A stretch of 64,000 bases of DNA from Streptomyces sp. SAI-127 (GTDB lineage Bacteria > Actinomycetota > Actinomycetes > Streptomycetales > Streptomycetaceae), in contig NZ_JARXYJ010000001.1 of the NCBI RefSeq assembly GCF_029894425.1, positions 1,922,001-1,986,000 of the forward strand, given 5' to 3'. A program made the translations under genes and the position numbers. Positions 9,668 through 18,476 of this stretch are shown here, in pieces; position 1 is the stretch's first letter; each line of letters opens with the position of its first letter. The notes below the pieces were generated by a model. It was not told the DNA's origin. It did not search any database and saw only the letters and a list, made by a program, of their open reading frames with translations.

Positions 9668-11845
9668 TCACTGGTCCCCGAAGCGCTCCCCGTTCTCCGC
9701 CTTCGCCACCAGCAACGCCGGCGGTGTGAACCGCTCTCCGTACCGCTCCGCCAGTTCACGTGCGCGGGCCACGAAGCCCGGGAGGCCGCCCTCGTAGCCG
9801 TTGATGTACTGCAGGACCCCGCCCGTCCAGCCGGGGAAGCCGATGCCGAAGATGGAACCGATGTTGGCGTCGGCGACCGAGGTCAGCACCCCCTCCTCCA
9901 GGAGTTTGACCGTGTCCAGGGCCTCGGAGAAGAGCATGCGTTCCTGCATGTCCCTGAAGGGGATCTCCGAACCCGCGCGCGTGAAGTGCTCACGCAGGCC
10001 CGGCCACAGGGACGTGCGCCTGCCGTCGTCGCCGTAGTCGTAGAAGCCGCCGCCCCCGCTGCGGCCCGGGCGGCCGAACTCGTCGACCATGCGGTCGATG
10101 ACCGCCTCCGCGGGGTGGGGTGTCCAGGTTCCGCCCGACTCCTCCACCGCCTGCTTCGTCTCCTTGCGGATCTTGCGCAGGAGCGTGAGCGTCAGCTCGT
10201 CCATCAGGGACAGGACCTTCGCCGGGTAGCCCGCCTGGGCCGCCGCCTGCTCGATCGACGCGGGCTCGATGCCCTCGCCGACCATGGCCACACCCTCGTT
10301 GAGGAAGTGGCCGATGACGCGGGAGGTGAAGAAGCCGCGGGAGTCGTTCACGACGATCGGCGTCTTCTTGATCTGCCGGACCAGGTCGAAGGCACGGGCC
10401 AGCGCCTCCTCGCCCGTCCTCTCCCCCTTGATGATCTCGACCAGCGGCATCTTGTCGACCGGGGAGAAGAAGTGCAGGCCGATGAAGTCCGTCTGGCGCT
10501 CCACGCCCTCGGCCAGCGCCGTGATCGGCAGGGTCGAGGTGTTGGAGCAGAGCAGCGCGTCCGGCTCGACGATGTGCTGGATCTCCTGGAAGACCTTGTG
10601 CTTCAGCAAGGAGTCCTCGAAGACGGCCTCGATGACCGCGTCGCAGCCGGCCAGGTCCTGCGGGTCCGCCGTCGCAGTGATGCGGGCCAGGAGCGCGTCC
10701 GCCTTCTCCTGGGTCGTCCGGCCGCGGGAGACCGCCTTCGCGCAGAGCTTCTCCGAGTAGGCCTTGCCCTTGGCCGCCGCCTGCGGGGACACGTCCTTCA
10801 GGACCACGTCGATGCCCGCGCGGGCGCACGAGTACGCGATGCCCGCGCCCATCATCCCGGCGCCGAGTACGGCCACCTTGCGGACCTGCCGGGGTGCCAC
10901 GCCCTTGGGGCGGTTCGCGCCGGAGTTCACCGCCTGGAGGTCGAAGAAGAACGCCTGGATCATGTTCTTGGACGTCTGACCGGCGGCCAGCTCGACGAAG
11001 TAGCGCGCCTCGATGACCTGTGCCGTCTCGAAGTCGACCTGGGCGCCTTCCACCGCTGCCGCGAGGATGTTGCGCGGGGCCGGGTAGGGCGCGCCGTTGG
11101 TCTGCTTGCGGAGGGTCGCCGGGAAGGCGGGGAGGTTCGCCGCGAACTTCGGGTGGGCGGGCGTGCCGCCGGGGATGCGGTAGCCCGGCTTGTCCCAGGG
11201 CTGCTGCGACTCGGGGTGGGCGTCGATGAAGGCGCGGGCCTTGGCCAGGAGTTCGTCCTGCGTGGTGGCCACGTCGTCGACCAGGCCGTTCTGGAGGGCG
11301 CGCTGCGGGGCGTACTGGGTGCCCTGGAGCAGGACCTTCAGGAGGGCGTCGGCGATGCCCAGGAGACGGACCGTACGGACGACTCCGCCGCCCCCGGGGA
11401 GCAGGCCGAGGGTGACCTCGGGGCAGCCGATCTTGGAGCCGGGTGCGTCGAGGGCGATGCGGTGGTGGCAGGCGAGGGCGATCTCGTAACCGCCGCCCAG
11501 GGCCGCGCCGTTGATCGCGGCGACGACCGGCTTGCCCAGGGTCTCGATGCGGCGCAGGTCGCGCTTGATCGCGAGGCCGCCGTCGAGGAGTTCCTGCGCG
11601 GTTTCGGGCGTGACGCGGATGAGGTCGCGCAGGTCGCCGCCCGCGAAGAAGGTCTTCTTGGCGGAGGTGATGATGACACCGCGGACGGTGTCCTTCTCGG
11701 CCTCCAGGCGGTCGGTGATCACCGCGAGGGAGTCGCGGAACGCCTGGTTCATGGTGTTCGCGGACTGGTCGGGGTCGTCGATGACGAGGGTGACGACGCC
11801 GGTGCGGTCCTGTTCCCAGCGGATGGTCGTGGACTGAGTGCTCAT
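9668..11845 (-). CDS. fadB: Bifunctional enoyl-CoA hydratase / 3-hydroxyacyl-CoA dehydrogenase
   Basis: The 725-residue protein has two linked enzymes. Residues 1 to about 190 are a crotonase domain with oxyanion-hole segments FAGGDLRDL and GAALGGGYEIALACHHRIA. From about residue 325 an NAD-binding fold begins (VAVLGAGMMGAGIAYSCARAGIDVVLKD), followed by SNTSTLPITALAEGV, the catalytic IGLHFFSPVDKMPLVEII and two C-terminal dehydrogenase domains (DSRGFFTSRVI onward). It hydrates trans-2-enoyl-CoA and oxidises the resulting 3-hydroxyacyl-CoA in the cytosol. It is the last gene of the CoA-transferase, acyl-CoA dehydrogenase, thiolase, fadB operon, 42 bp after the thiolase, and is followed by a terminator hairpin. 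Confidence 0.93.
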   Translation of the reverse strand: MSTQSTTIRWEQDRTGVVTLVIDDPDQSANTMNQAFRDSLAVITDRLEAEKDTVRGVIITSAKKTFFAGGDLRDLIRVTPETAQELLDGGLAIKRDLRRIETLGKPVVAAINGAALGGGYEIALACHHRIALDAPGSKIGCPEVTLGLLPGGGGVVRTVRLLGIADALLKVLLQGTQYAPQRALQNGLVDDVATTQDELLAKARAFIDAHPESQQPWDKPGYRIPGGTPAHPKFAANLPAFPATLRKQTNGAPYPAPRNILAAAVEGAQVDFETAQVIEARYFVELAAGQTSKNMIQAFFFDLQAVNSGANRPKGVAPRQVRKVAVLGAGMMGAGIAYSCARAGIDVVLKDVSPQAAAKGKAYSEKLCAKAVSRGRTTQEKADALLARITATADPQDLAGCDAVIEAVFEDSLLKHKVFQEIQHIVEPDALLCSNTSTLPITALAEGVERQTDFIGLHFFSPVDKMPLVEIIKGERTGEEALARAFDLVRQIKKTPIVVNDSRGFFTSRVIGHFLNEGVAMVGEGIEPASIEQAAAQAGYPAKVLSLMDELTLTLLRKIRKETKQAVEESGGTWTPHPAEAVIDRMVDEFGRPGRSGGGGFYDYGDDGRRTSLWPGLREHFTRAGSEIPFRDMQERMLFSEALDTVKLLEEGVLTSVADANIGSIFGIGFPGWTGGVLQYINGYEGGLPGFVARARELAERYGERFTPPALLVAKAENGERFGDQ

Positions 11846-11887
11846 GTGGAAGTGCTCCGTGTGATCCGTCGTGTCCGTGGGAGGGGG

Positions 11888-13102
11888 TCAGATGCGCTCG
11901 ACGATGGTGGCGATGCCCATGCCACCGCCCACACAGAGGGTCGCGAGGCCGTACCGCTTGTCCTGGCGCTCCAGTTCGTCGATCAGGCTGCCCAGGATCA
12001 TGGCGCCGGTGGCACCGAGCGGGTGGCCGAGCGCGATCGCGCCGCCGTTGACGTTGACCTTGTCCAGTGACAGGCCCATGTCCCGCACGAAGCGCAGGAC
12101 GACCGCCGCGAAGGCCTCGTTGATCTCGACCAGGTCGATGTCGTCGATGGTCAGCCCGGCCTTGGCGAGTGCCTTGCGGGTGGCGGGCGCGGGGCCGGTG
12201 AGCATGATGGTGGGTTCGGACCCGGAGACCGCCGCGGACACGATCCGCGCGCGGGGGGTGAGGCCGTAGCGCTCGCCGACCTCCTGGGAGCCGATCGCGA
12301 CCAGCGAGGCGCCGTCCACGATGCCGGAGGAGTTGCCCGCGTGGTGGACGTGGTCGATCTTCTCGACCCAGTGGTACTTCTGCAGGGCCACGGCGTCGAA
12401 GCCGCCGAGGTCGCCGATGTCCGCGAAGGACGGCTTGAGCTTGCCGAGGGAGTCGGCGGTCGTGCCCGGCCGCAGGTGCTCGTCGTGGTCGAGGACGGTC
12501 AGGCCCGCGCGGTCCTTCACCGGGACGACGGACCGGTCGAAGCGGCCCTCCTTCCAGGCCGTGGCCGCGCGCTCCTGCGAGAGGGCCGCGTACTCGTCGA
12601 CGTCACGGCGGGAGAATCCCTCGATCGTGGCGATCAGGTCGGCGCCGATGCCCTGCGGCACGAAGTTGACGGCCAGGTTGGTCATCGGATCGTTGAACCA
12701 GGCGCCGCCGTCGGAGGCCATCGGCACCCGGGACATCGACTCGACGCCGCCCGCGAGGACCAGGTCCTCCCAGCCTGAACGCACCTTGGCGGCCGCCATG
12801 TTGACGGCCTCCAGGCCCGAGGCACAGAAGCGGTTCTCCTGTACGCCCGCGACCGTGTCCGGCAACCCGGCGGCGACGGCGGCGATCCGGGCGATGTCGG
12901 AGCCCTGGTCGCCGACCGGGCCGACGACGCCGAGCACGATGTCGTCGACCGCGGCCGGGTCCAGGTCCGGGAAGCGGGTGCGGATCTCGTGGATGAGTCC
13001 GATGACCAGGTCGATGGGCTTGGTGCCGTGCAGGGCGCCGTTCGCCTTGCCGCGGCCGCGCGGGGTGCGGATCGCGTCGTACACGTACGCTTCGGTGCTC
13101 AC
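11888..13102 (-). CDS. fadA: Acetyl-CoA C-acyltransferase (thiolase)
   Basis: The 404-residue product (GTG start at 13102) has all thiolase landmarks. The nucleophilic cysteine is in [11 protein letters not shown] (Cys93), the general-base region in [25 protein letters not shown] follows, and the C-terminal [10 protein letters not shown] carries the second active-site cysteine. It cleaves 3-ketoacyl-CoA to acetyl-CoA plus a shortened acyl-CoA. It lies between the acyl-CoA dehydrogenase (20-bp gap) and fadB (42-bp gap), so the operon encodes a nearly complete beta-oxidation spiral. A degradative rather than biosynthetic thiolase is inferred from the neighbours. Confidence 0.93.
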   Translation of the reverse strand: MSTEAYVYDAIRTPRGRGKANGALHGTKPIDLVIGLIHEIRTRFPDLDPAAVDDIVLGVVGPVGDQGSDIARIAAVAAGLPDTVAGVQENRFCASGLEAVNMAAAKVRSGWEDLVLAGGVESMSRVPMASDGGAWFNDPMTNLAVNFVPQGIGADLIATIEGFSRRDVDEYAALSQERAATAWKEGRFDRSVVPVKDRAGLTVLDHDEHLRPGTTADSLGKLKPSFADIGDLGGFDAVALQKYHWVEKIDHVHHAGNSSGIVDGASLVAIGSQEVGERYGLTPRARIVSAAVSGSEPTIMLTGPAPATRKALAKAGLTIDDIDLVEINEAFAAVVLRFVRDMGLSLDKVNVNGGAIALGHPLGATGAMILGSLIDELERQDKRYGLATLCVGGGMGIATIVERI

Positions 13103-13121
13103 GGGAAGCCTTTCGGGAGAG

Positions 13122-14264
13122 TCAGCTCAGGAGGGAACGGCCGATGATCTCTTTCATGATCTCGGTCGTGCCGCCGTAGATGGTCTGGATACGGCCGTCG
13201 GTGAAGGCCTTGGCGACCGGGTACTCGCTCATGTAGCCGTACCCGCCATGCAGTTGGAGACAGCGGTCGGCGACCCGCTTCTGGAGCTCGGTCGCCCACC
13301 ACTTGGCCATGGAGGCGTGGACGGCGTCCAGTCCCCCGTCGGAGTGGTCCTCGACGCAACGGTCGACGAACGTCCGCGTGACCGCGCACTCCGTGGCCAT
13401 CTCGGCTATCTCGAACCGGATGTGCTGCTTGGTGGCGAGCGGCCGTCCGAAGGCCTCGCGCTCCTTGACGTACTCGGTGGTGATCTCCAGGAGGTGTTCG
13501 GCGGCGGCGATCGCGGAGACGGCGATGCTCAGGCGCTCCTGGGCGAGGTTGGTCATCAGGTGCCCGAAGGCGCCGTCGCGCTCGCCGAGGAGGTTCTCCT
13601 TCGGCACGCGTACGTCGTGGAAGAACAACTCGGCCGTGTCCTGGGCCTTCTGGCCGATCTTGTCGAGGTTGCGGCCGCGCTCGAAACCCTCCGTGCCGCG
13701 CTCGACGACCAGCAGCGACAGCCCGCGGGCCCCGCCCTCGGGCGTCGTCCTGGCGACCACGATCACCAGGTCGGCGATGATCCCGTTGGAGATGAACGTC
13801 TTGGAGCCGTTCAGCAGCCAGTGGTCGCCCCGGTCCTGCGCGTGCGTGCGGATGCCCTGGAGGTCGGAGCCCGCGCCGGGCTCGGTCATGGCGATGGCGG
13901 TGACGAGCGAACCGTCACAGAAGCCGGGCAGCCAGCGGCGCTTCTGCTCCTCGGTGGCGAGGCCGGTGAGGTACGGGCCGATGACGTCGTTGTGCAGCCC
14001 CAGGGCGAGGCCGGGAGCACCCGCGCGCGTGAACTCCTCGGCCAGGACGGTGGCGTAGCGGAAGTCGGTGGTGCCGCCGCCCCCGAACTCCTCGGGCACG
14101 GCGAGCCCGAGCAGGCCCTGCTTGCCGGCCGCCCGCCAGGCCTCGCGCGAGACGATGCCGTCCTTCTCCCACTGCTCGTAGTGCGGCAGGACCTCCCTGG
14201 CCAGGAAGGCGCGCACGGTCTCGCGGAACGCGTCGTGCTCGGGGGCGAAGAGCTGCCGCTTCAT
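13122..14264 (-). CDS. Acyl-CoA dehydrogenase
   Basis: I place the start at the ATG at 14264 ([21 protein letters not shown]), which matches family N-termini. A second in-frame ATG at 14291 would add nine residues encoded by the tandem repeat. The 380-residue flavoprotein shows the acyl-CoA dehydrogenase motifs [14 protein letters not shown] and [14 protein letters not shown] in the middle domain, a conserved [20 protein letters not shown] helix, [11 protein letters not shown], and [39 protein letters not shown] at the C-terminus. It catalyses the first FAD-dependent step of acyl-CoA oxidation, passing electrons to ETF. Chain-length preference cannot be read. Translation initiation here is unusual because of the repeat at 14262-14301. 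Confidence 0.92.
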   Translation of the reverse strand: MKRQLFAPEHDAFRETVRAFLAREVLPHYEQWEKDGIVSREAWRAAGKQGLLGLAVPEEFGGGGTTDFRYATVLAEEFTRAGAPGLALGLHNDVIGPYLTGLATEEQKRRWLPGFCDGSLVTAIAMTEPGAGSDLQGIRTHAQDRGDHWLLNGSKTFISNGIIADLVIVVARTTPEGGARGLSLLVVERGTEGFERGRNLDKIGQKAQDTAELFFHDVRVPKENLLGERDGAFGHLMTNLAQERLSIAVSAIAAAEHLLEITTEYVKEREAFGRPLATKQHIRFEIAEMATECAVTRTFVDRCVEDHSDGGLDAVHASMAKWWATELQKRVADRCLQLHGGYGYMSEYPVAKAFTDGRIQTIYGGTTEIMKEIIGRSLLS

Positions 14265-14301
14265 TCGGGGCCTTTCATTCGGGCCTTTCATTCGGGCCTT
14301 T
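14262..14301 (-). repeat. Triple tandem repeat, each unit carrying a Shine-Dalgarno and an ATG
   Basis: On the minus strand AAAGGCCCGAATG occurs at 14301-14289 and 14288-14276, then AAAGGCCCCGAATG at 14275-14262 with one extra C. Each unit has AAAGG six to seven bases before ATG. The first ATG (14291) is in frame with the dehydrogenase, the second (14278) meets a stop after five codons, and the third (14264) is the expected start. The array also encodes the last residues of the CoA-transferase and includes its stop (14275-14277). Confidence 0.8.
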
Positions 14302-15423
14302 CAAAAGATCCGGTACGTCCCAGTCGCGTGCCACGTCCGCGGTGTCGGCGCCGGCCGTGACGGGCCCCGTGCGTACGGCCGTGGGGGTCGCCGAGAAGCG
14401 GGGCGCGGGCGCGGGCTGGGTGATGCCGCCGTGGTCGGTGAAGGTGCCGCGGGCGGCGAGGTGCGGGTGGTGCGGGGCCTCGCGCAGCGACAGGACGGGC
14501 GCCACGCACGCGTCGGTGCCCTCGAAGACGGCCGTCCACTCGTCTCTCGTACGGGACTTGAAGCGGGCGGTGACCGCCTCGCGCAGTTCGCCCCAGCGGG
14601 TCCAGTCCTTGCGGGCGTCCTCGAAGTCCGGCAGGCCGAGCAGGTCCAGGAACAGGTCGTAGAACTGCGGCTCCAGCGCGCCCACCGCCATGTACTTGCC
14701 GTCGGCGGTCTCGTAGGTGCCGTAGTACGGGCAGCCGCCGTCCAGGAGGTTGGCGCCGCGCCGGTCCTGCCAGCCGCCGGCGGCGGTCATGGCGTGGATC
14801 ATCGCGGCGAGGTGGGAGGTGCCGTCGACGATGGCGGCGTCGACGACCTGGCCGGTGCCGGTCGCGCGCGCGTGGTGCAGGGCGGCGAGGACGCCGACGA
14901 CGAGGTACAGGGAGCCGCCCGCGTAGTCGCCGAGGAGGTTGGCGGGGACGGCGGGGGGCCGGCCCGGTTCGCCGATCATGCCGAGGGTGCCGGTGAGCGC
15001 GATGTACGCGATGTCGTGCCCGGCGCGCTGGGCGAGCGGCCCTTCCTGTCCCCAGCCGGTCATCCGGCCGTAGACGAGGGCGGGGTTGCGCGCGTGGCAG
15101 TCCTCGGGGCCGACCCCGAGGCGCTCGGCGACTCCGGGGCGGTTGCCCTCGATCAGGATGTCGGCGCGGGCGGCGAGGTCGAGCACGCGCGCGGGGCCGT
15201 CGGGGGCCTTGAGATCGACGACCACCGAGCGTTTGTTGCGGTTGGTGAGGTCGTAGGCGGGGTTGATCGACAGGGAGACGCCGCCCGGGCGGGACACGTG
15301 GACGACGTCTGCCCCCAGGTCGGCGAGGAGCATGGCGGCGAACGGGCCGGGCCCGATACCGGCCAGCTCGATCACGCGTACGCCGGCGAGCGGGCCGGGC
15401 CCGGGCGTCGTTGCCGTTGTCAT
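14275..15423 (-). CDS. CaiB/BaiF family CoA-transferase (alpha-methylacyl-CoA racemase-like)
   Basis: The start is taken at ATG 15423, preceded by GGGGGCT; the in-frame ATG at 15459 lies inside the promoter and operator region. The 382-residue product shows the class III CoA-transferase fold: GVRVIELAGIGPGPFAAMLLADLGADVVHVSRPG, NRNKRSVVVDLKAPDG, LIEGNRPGVAERLGVGPEDCHARNPALVYGRMTGWGQEGPLAQRAGHDIAYIALTG, and GDYAGGSLYLVVGVLAAL. The RMTGWGQ, GHDIAY and MIGEPGRPP segments are especially like alpha-methylacyl-CoA racemase. It heads the beta-oxidation operon, where it would make methyl-branched acyl-CoA stereoisomers usable or load CoA onto a carboxylate. Racemase versus transferase is unresolved. 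Confidence 0.85.
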   Translation of the reverse strand: MTTATTPGPGPLAGVRVIELAGIGPGPFAAMLLADLGADVVHVSRPGGVSLSINPAYDLTNRNKRSVVVDLKAPDGPARVLDLAARADILIEGNRPGVAERLGVGPEDCHARNPALVYGRMTGWGQEGPLAQRAGHDIAYIALTGTLGMIGEPGRPPAVPANLLGDYAGGSLYLVVGVLAALHHARATGTGQVVDAAIVDGTSHLAAMIHAMTAAGGWQDRRGANLLDGGCPYYGTYETADGKYMAVGALEPQFYDLFLDLLGLPDFEDARKDWTRWGELREAVTARFKSRTRDEWTAVFEGTDACVAPVLSLREAPHHPHLAARGTFTDHGGITQPAPAPRFSATPTAVRTGPVTAGADTADVARDWDVPDLLKGPNERPE

Positions 15424-15446
15424 CCAGCCCCCATTGGCGTGACACA

Positions 15447-15517
15447 ACTGATGTAACACCAGTGATGCTATGAACGCGTTCCAGTGGACACAAGACCTGG
15501 GCGAGCAAGCGCTTAGC
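15447..15517 (-). promoter_or_regulatory. Promoter with two operator-like palindromes for the beta-oxidation operon
   Basis: On the minus strand TTGTGT (15493-15488) and TAGCAT (15470-15465) are separated by 17 bp, giving a start point near 15458. ACTGATGTAACACCAGT (15447-15463) is a 17-bp palindrome with one mismatch and covers that start point. Further upstream, AGCAAGCGCTTAGC (15504-15517) resembles the AGCAAG-N2-CTTGCT type recognised by TetR-family lipid regulators such as KstR2. Together they suggest repression relieved by an acyl-CoA; no cognate regulator is adjacent. Confidence 0.55.
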
Positions 15518-15520
15518 CAA

Positions 15521-15913
15521 TTATGGGCCCGGTCGCCGGGTGTCGAGCTCCGTTGTCAGCCGTTTCGGCGCGATCGCGCGGTAGCTCTCCTCGACCCAGT
15601 CGCACAGCAGGTCCGCCGCCGGGGAGCCCTTCTCCGCGAGCGGGACACGCACCCAGCCGGCCTTGCCCAGGCCGTATCCGGCGGGCTCGGCGCCCGGGGA
15701 GGTCAGTGCGTGGGCGTGGGCCTCCGCGTCCTTGAGCTTCACCGTGACGCCCATCGGGTAGCTGCCGTCGCTCACTCCCAGGAAGACGAAGACCTTCTTG
15801 TTGACCTTGGCGACGGTCTCGCCCCAGGGGAACTCCTCCGCGGCACCCGGCAGCCCCAGCGCGAACTCGCGCACTTTCTCCCACGTCTTCAGGGCATTTC
15901 TGGGCACGGCCAC
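15521..15913 (-). CDS. MmcQ/YjbR-family protein
   Basis: The start is the GTG at 15913, preceded by GGAGG at seven bases; the much longer open frame upstream is the antisense of the neighbouring gene. The 130-residue product reads RNALKTWEKVREFALGLPGAAEEFPWGETVAKVNKKVFVFLG and later AGYGLGKAGWVRVPL, characteristic of the MmcQ/YjbR fold, a CyaY-like DNA-binding domain of unknown role. It has no signal peptide. It is divergent from the enoyl-reductase-like gene at 16004 with 90 bp between them. Its exact function is unknown. Confidence 0.85.
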   Translation of the reverse strand: MAVPRNALKTWEKVREFALGLPGAAEEFPWGETVAKVNKKVFVFLGVSDGSYPMGVTVKLKDAEAHAHALTSPGAEPAGYGLGKAGWVRVPLAEKGSPAADLLCDWVEESYRAIAPKRLTTELDTRRPGP

Positions 15914-16003
15914 CGTCCCACCTCCGGTCTCGTCGTCGGGCTCCGCACTCTTCACGCTAGCCTCGGCCACCGACAACGGCGCGCGGCGGCATCCAGGAGT
16001 GTC

Positions 16004-17182
16004 ATGAGCAGGCTGAAAAGGGCGGACCGTCCCTACGACATCGTGCTCTTCGGAGCGACCAGCTTCGCGGGAGCGCTCACCGCGGAGTACCTCGCCGCAC
16101 ACGGCCCGGAGGATCTGCGCTGGGCGATCGCCGGCCGCAGCGAGGACAAGCTCCGCGCGCTGCGCGAGAAGCTGCACAAGGGCACGGACGTCGAGGTGCT
16201 CACGGCCGACGTCTCGGACCCGGAGTCGCTGCGCGCCCTCGCCGGGCACGCGCGCGTGGTCGCCACCACGGTCGGCCCCTATCTGACGTACGGCGAGGAG
16301 CTCGTCGCCGCCTGCGCGGACGCGGGTACGGACTATCTCGACCTCTCGGGCGAGCCGGAGTTCGTGGACCTGATGTACGTCCGGCACGACGCACGCGCGC
16401 GTGAGACGGGCGCACGGTTGGTGCACGCGTGTGGGTTCGACTCGATCCCGCACGACCTGGGGGCGTACTTCACGGTCCGGCAGCTGCCGGAGGGCGTGCC
16501 ACTGACCGTCGACGGGTTCGTGACCGCCGACGCCACCTTCTCCGGCGGAACGTTCGCCTCGGCGTTGAACCAGTTCGCGCGCGGCCGGCAGATGATCGCC
16601 GCCGCCCGGGACCGCGGACGCCACGAGCCGCGCCTGGTGGGCCGACGGGCCACCGCGCCGACCGGAACCCCGCGGTACGCCCAGGAGATCGGCGCCTGGG
16701 CCCTGCCGCTGCCGACCATCGACGCACAGATCGTCCGCCGCTCCGCGAAGGCCCTCGAGCGCTACGGCCCCGACTTCCGCTACCGCCACTACGCGGCGGT
16801 ACGGCGGCTGCCCATGGCGGTGGGCGGGGTCGCGGCCGTGGGCGCGCTGTTCGCGGCGGCGCAGGTGCCGCCCGCGCGCCGCTGGCTGTCCGACCGGGTC
16901 AAGCCGGGCGACGGGCCGAGCCCCGAGAAACGGGCCAGGAGCTGGTTCACCGTGCGCTTCGTCGGCGAGGGCGGCGGCCGACGGGTGTTCACCGAGGTCG
17001 CGGGCGGCGATCCCGGATACGACGAGACGGCGAAGATGTTCGCCGAGTCGGCGCTGTCCCTGGCCTTCGACGACCTGCCGGAGACCGCCGGTCAGGTCAC
17101 GACGGCCGTGGCGATGGGGGACGCGCTGATCGAGCGGCTGCAACGGGCCGGCATCACCTTCCGGGTGGCGTCGAGCCGGTGA
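16004..17182 (+). CDS. Saccharopine dehydrogenase-like / trans-acting enoyl reductase family protein
   Basis: AGGAG precedes the ATG at 16004. The 392-residue protein starts with a Rossmann motif (DIVLFGATSFAGALTAEYLA), then WAIAGRSEDKLRAL, VVATTVGPYLTYGEELVAACADAGTDYLDLSGE and ACGFDSIPHDLGAYF. This is the pattern of the saccharopine-dehydrogenase NADP domain family, which includes mycobacterial trans-acting enoyl reductases such as Rv2953. A hydrophobic stretch (MAVGGVAAVGALFAAAQVPPARRWL, about 267-291) suggests membrane association, as in homologues. The lipid substrate cannot be read. No polyketide synthase is nearby, so the enoyl-reductase name is by family only. Confidence 0.8.
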   Translation: MSRLKRADRPYDIVLFGATSFAGALTAEYLAAHGPEDLRWAIAGRSEDKLRALREKLHKGTDVEVLTADVSDPESLRALAGHARVVATTVGPYLTYGEELVAACADAGTDYLDLSGEPEFVDLMYVRHDARARETGARLVHACGFDSIPHDLGAYFTVRQLPEGVPLTVDGFVTADATFSGGTFASALNQFARGRQMIAAARDRGRHEPRLVGRRATAPTGTPRYAQEIGAWALPLPTIDAQIVRRSAKALERYGPDFRYRHYAAVRRLPMAVGGVAAVGALFAAAQVPPARRWLSDRVKPGDGPSPEKRARSWFTVRFVGEGGGRRVFTEVAGGDPGYDETAKMFAESALSLAFDDLPETAGQVTTAVAMGDALIERLQRAGITFRVASSR

Positions 17183-17189
17183 GCCCGCG

Positions 17190-17348
17190 TCAGAAGGACC
17201 AACCCGCCACGGTGTAGATCATCCCCGCGATCCAGCCGAGTCCCGCGAGCACACCGAGGACCAGCGCGGCGGTGACCGCGCGCTCGACGGGCCGGTTCGG
17301 GTCGGCGAGGGGCTTGGGAGAACGGTGGGTCATGCGGTGCGTCGTCAT
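17190..17348 (-). CDS. Small single-pass membrane protein
   Basis: A 52-codon frame from ATG 17348 (or 47 codons from ATG 17333) encodes HRSPKPLADPNRPVERAVT followed by one transmembrane helix, AALVLGVLAGLGWIAGMIY, and TVAGWSF. The soluble head is positively charged, so an N-in orientation is likely. It is convergent with the enoyl-reductase-like gene, seven bases from its stop. I recall near-identical small proteins in many Streptomyces, but no function is known. Confidence 0.7.
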   Translation of the reverse strand: MTTHRMTHRSPKPLADPNRPVERAVTAALVLGVLAGLGWIAGMIYTVAGWSF

Positions 17349-17445
17349 GCGGGACAGCCTGCCGATCACACCGGGGCGCGCACATCCGTACAGATACTCA
17401 GACGACGTACTCAGTCCCCCTCCTCGGCCCCCTCCTGGAGAGCGC

Positions 17446-18135
17446 TCAGGCGGTCGCCTCCCGCAGCGCCTTCCGGCACAGCGCGTCCGCCCTGCGGGTC
17501 GTCTCCGGGAGCCGGTACGCCGGCGTGAGGGCGAGGGTGTGCGCGCAGGCGTTGTCGAGGCTCACCCGGTGTCCGACCGAGACGAAGACCGGCTTCACGG
17601 CCTCGCGGGTCCGCAGGGCCCGGCCCACCTCCTCCGCGTCCGCCAGCAGCGGCGCCCACGCGCCACGCCGGGCGCCGGGATCGTCGTAGGTGAAGACGAA
17701 CGGGTTCTTGGCGACGCCGATCGTCGGCAGACCGGTGAGCACGCCCAGGTGGCTCGCGAGGCCGAAGCGGCGGGGATGGGCGAGGCCGTAGCCGTCGCAC
17801 ACGACCAGGCCGGGCGGACCCGGCAGGGCGCCGAGGGCGGCCAGGACCGTGGGGATCTCCCGGAAGGCGAGCAGGCCGGGGACGTACGGGAAGGAGATCC
17901 GCCCGACGGCCGTGGCCTCGGCGACGACGTCAAGGGTCGCCGCGTCCAGCACCACGGCCGCCGCCGCGACGACGTCCCGTGCGTCGTCGTAGGCCACGTC
18001 TACCCCGGTGACATGGCCGGTGCCGGGCGGCGGACCGGGCTCGTCGAGGACCGTCCTCGCCCTCAACTCGTCCTGGACCGCGCGGGCCTGCTCCTCGGTC
18101 GCGGGCCAGCCCGCGGGAATGTCTACGGTCGTCAT
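17446..18135 (-). CDS. nfi: Endonuclease V (deoxyinosine 3' endonuclease)
   Basis: The 229-residue product carries the family motifs in order: VTGVDVAYDD (first acidic ligand), SFPYVPGLLAFREIPTVLAAL (YxPGLLxFRE, second ligand), LVVCDGYGLAHPRRFGLASHLGVLTGLPTIGVAKNPF (third ligand and the DNA-end wedge region) and VSVGHRVSLDNA. Endonuclease V cuts DNA (and RNA in some organisms) one base 3' of deoxyinosine, starting repair of deaminated adenine. Length is normal. It is divergent from the YciI gene, 41 bp apart. Confidence 0.93.
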   Translation of the reverse strand: MTTVDIPAGWPATEEQARAVQDELRARTVLDEPGPPPGTGHVTGVDVAYDDARDVVAAAAVVLDAATLDVVAEATAVGRISFPYVPGLLAFREIPTVLAALGALPGPPGLVVCDGYGLAHPRRFGLASHLGVLTGLPTIGVAKNPFVFTYDDPGARRGAWAPLLADAEEVGRALRTREAVKPVFVSVGHRVSLDNACAHTLALTPAYRLPETTRRADALCRKALREATA

Positions 18136-18176
18136 GGTGGGGACGAGGGTACGGCGAAGCGCGTACGCTCGCGATC

Positions 18177-18473
18177 ATGTTCGTACTGGAGCTGACCTAC
18201 ACCGCCCCGCTCGATGCCGTGGACGCCGTGCTGCCGGCGCATGTCGCCTGGCTGGACGAGCAGTACGAGCGAGGCGTCTTCCTGGCGTCCGGGCGAAAGA
18301 ACCCCCGCGACGGCGGGGTGATCATCGCCGTCGCGGAGGACCGCGCGCGGATCCAGGAGATCGTCGCGGGTGACCCGTTCGTCACGGCCGGGGTGTGCGC
18401 GTACCGCGTCACCGAGTTCGCCGCGACGAAGACGGCCCCCGCGCTGGAGGAGTACCGCGAGACCCTCGGCTGA
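18177..18473 (+). CDS. YciI-family protein
   Basis: This 98-residue protein is a ferredoxin-like alpha-beta barrel of the YciI family: MFVLELTYTAPLDAVDAVLPAHVAWLDEQYERGVFLASGRKNPRDGGVIIAVAEDR, then DPFVTAGVCAYRVTEF. The His of AHVAWL and the Asp of DPF correspond to the conserved His-Asp pair proposed as an active site. The ATG at 18177 gives the normal family length. Function is unassigned; some members act as dehydrochlorinase-like enzymes. Confidence 0.88.
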   Translation: MFVLELTYTAPLDAVDAVLPAHVAWLDEQYERGVFLASGRKNPRDGGVIIAVAEDRARIQEIVAGDPFVTAGVCAYRVTEFAATKTAPALEEYRETLG

Positions 18474-18476
18474 GCG

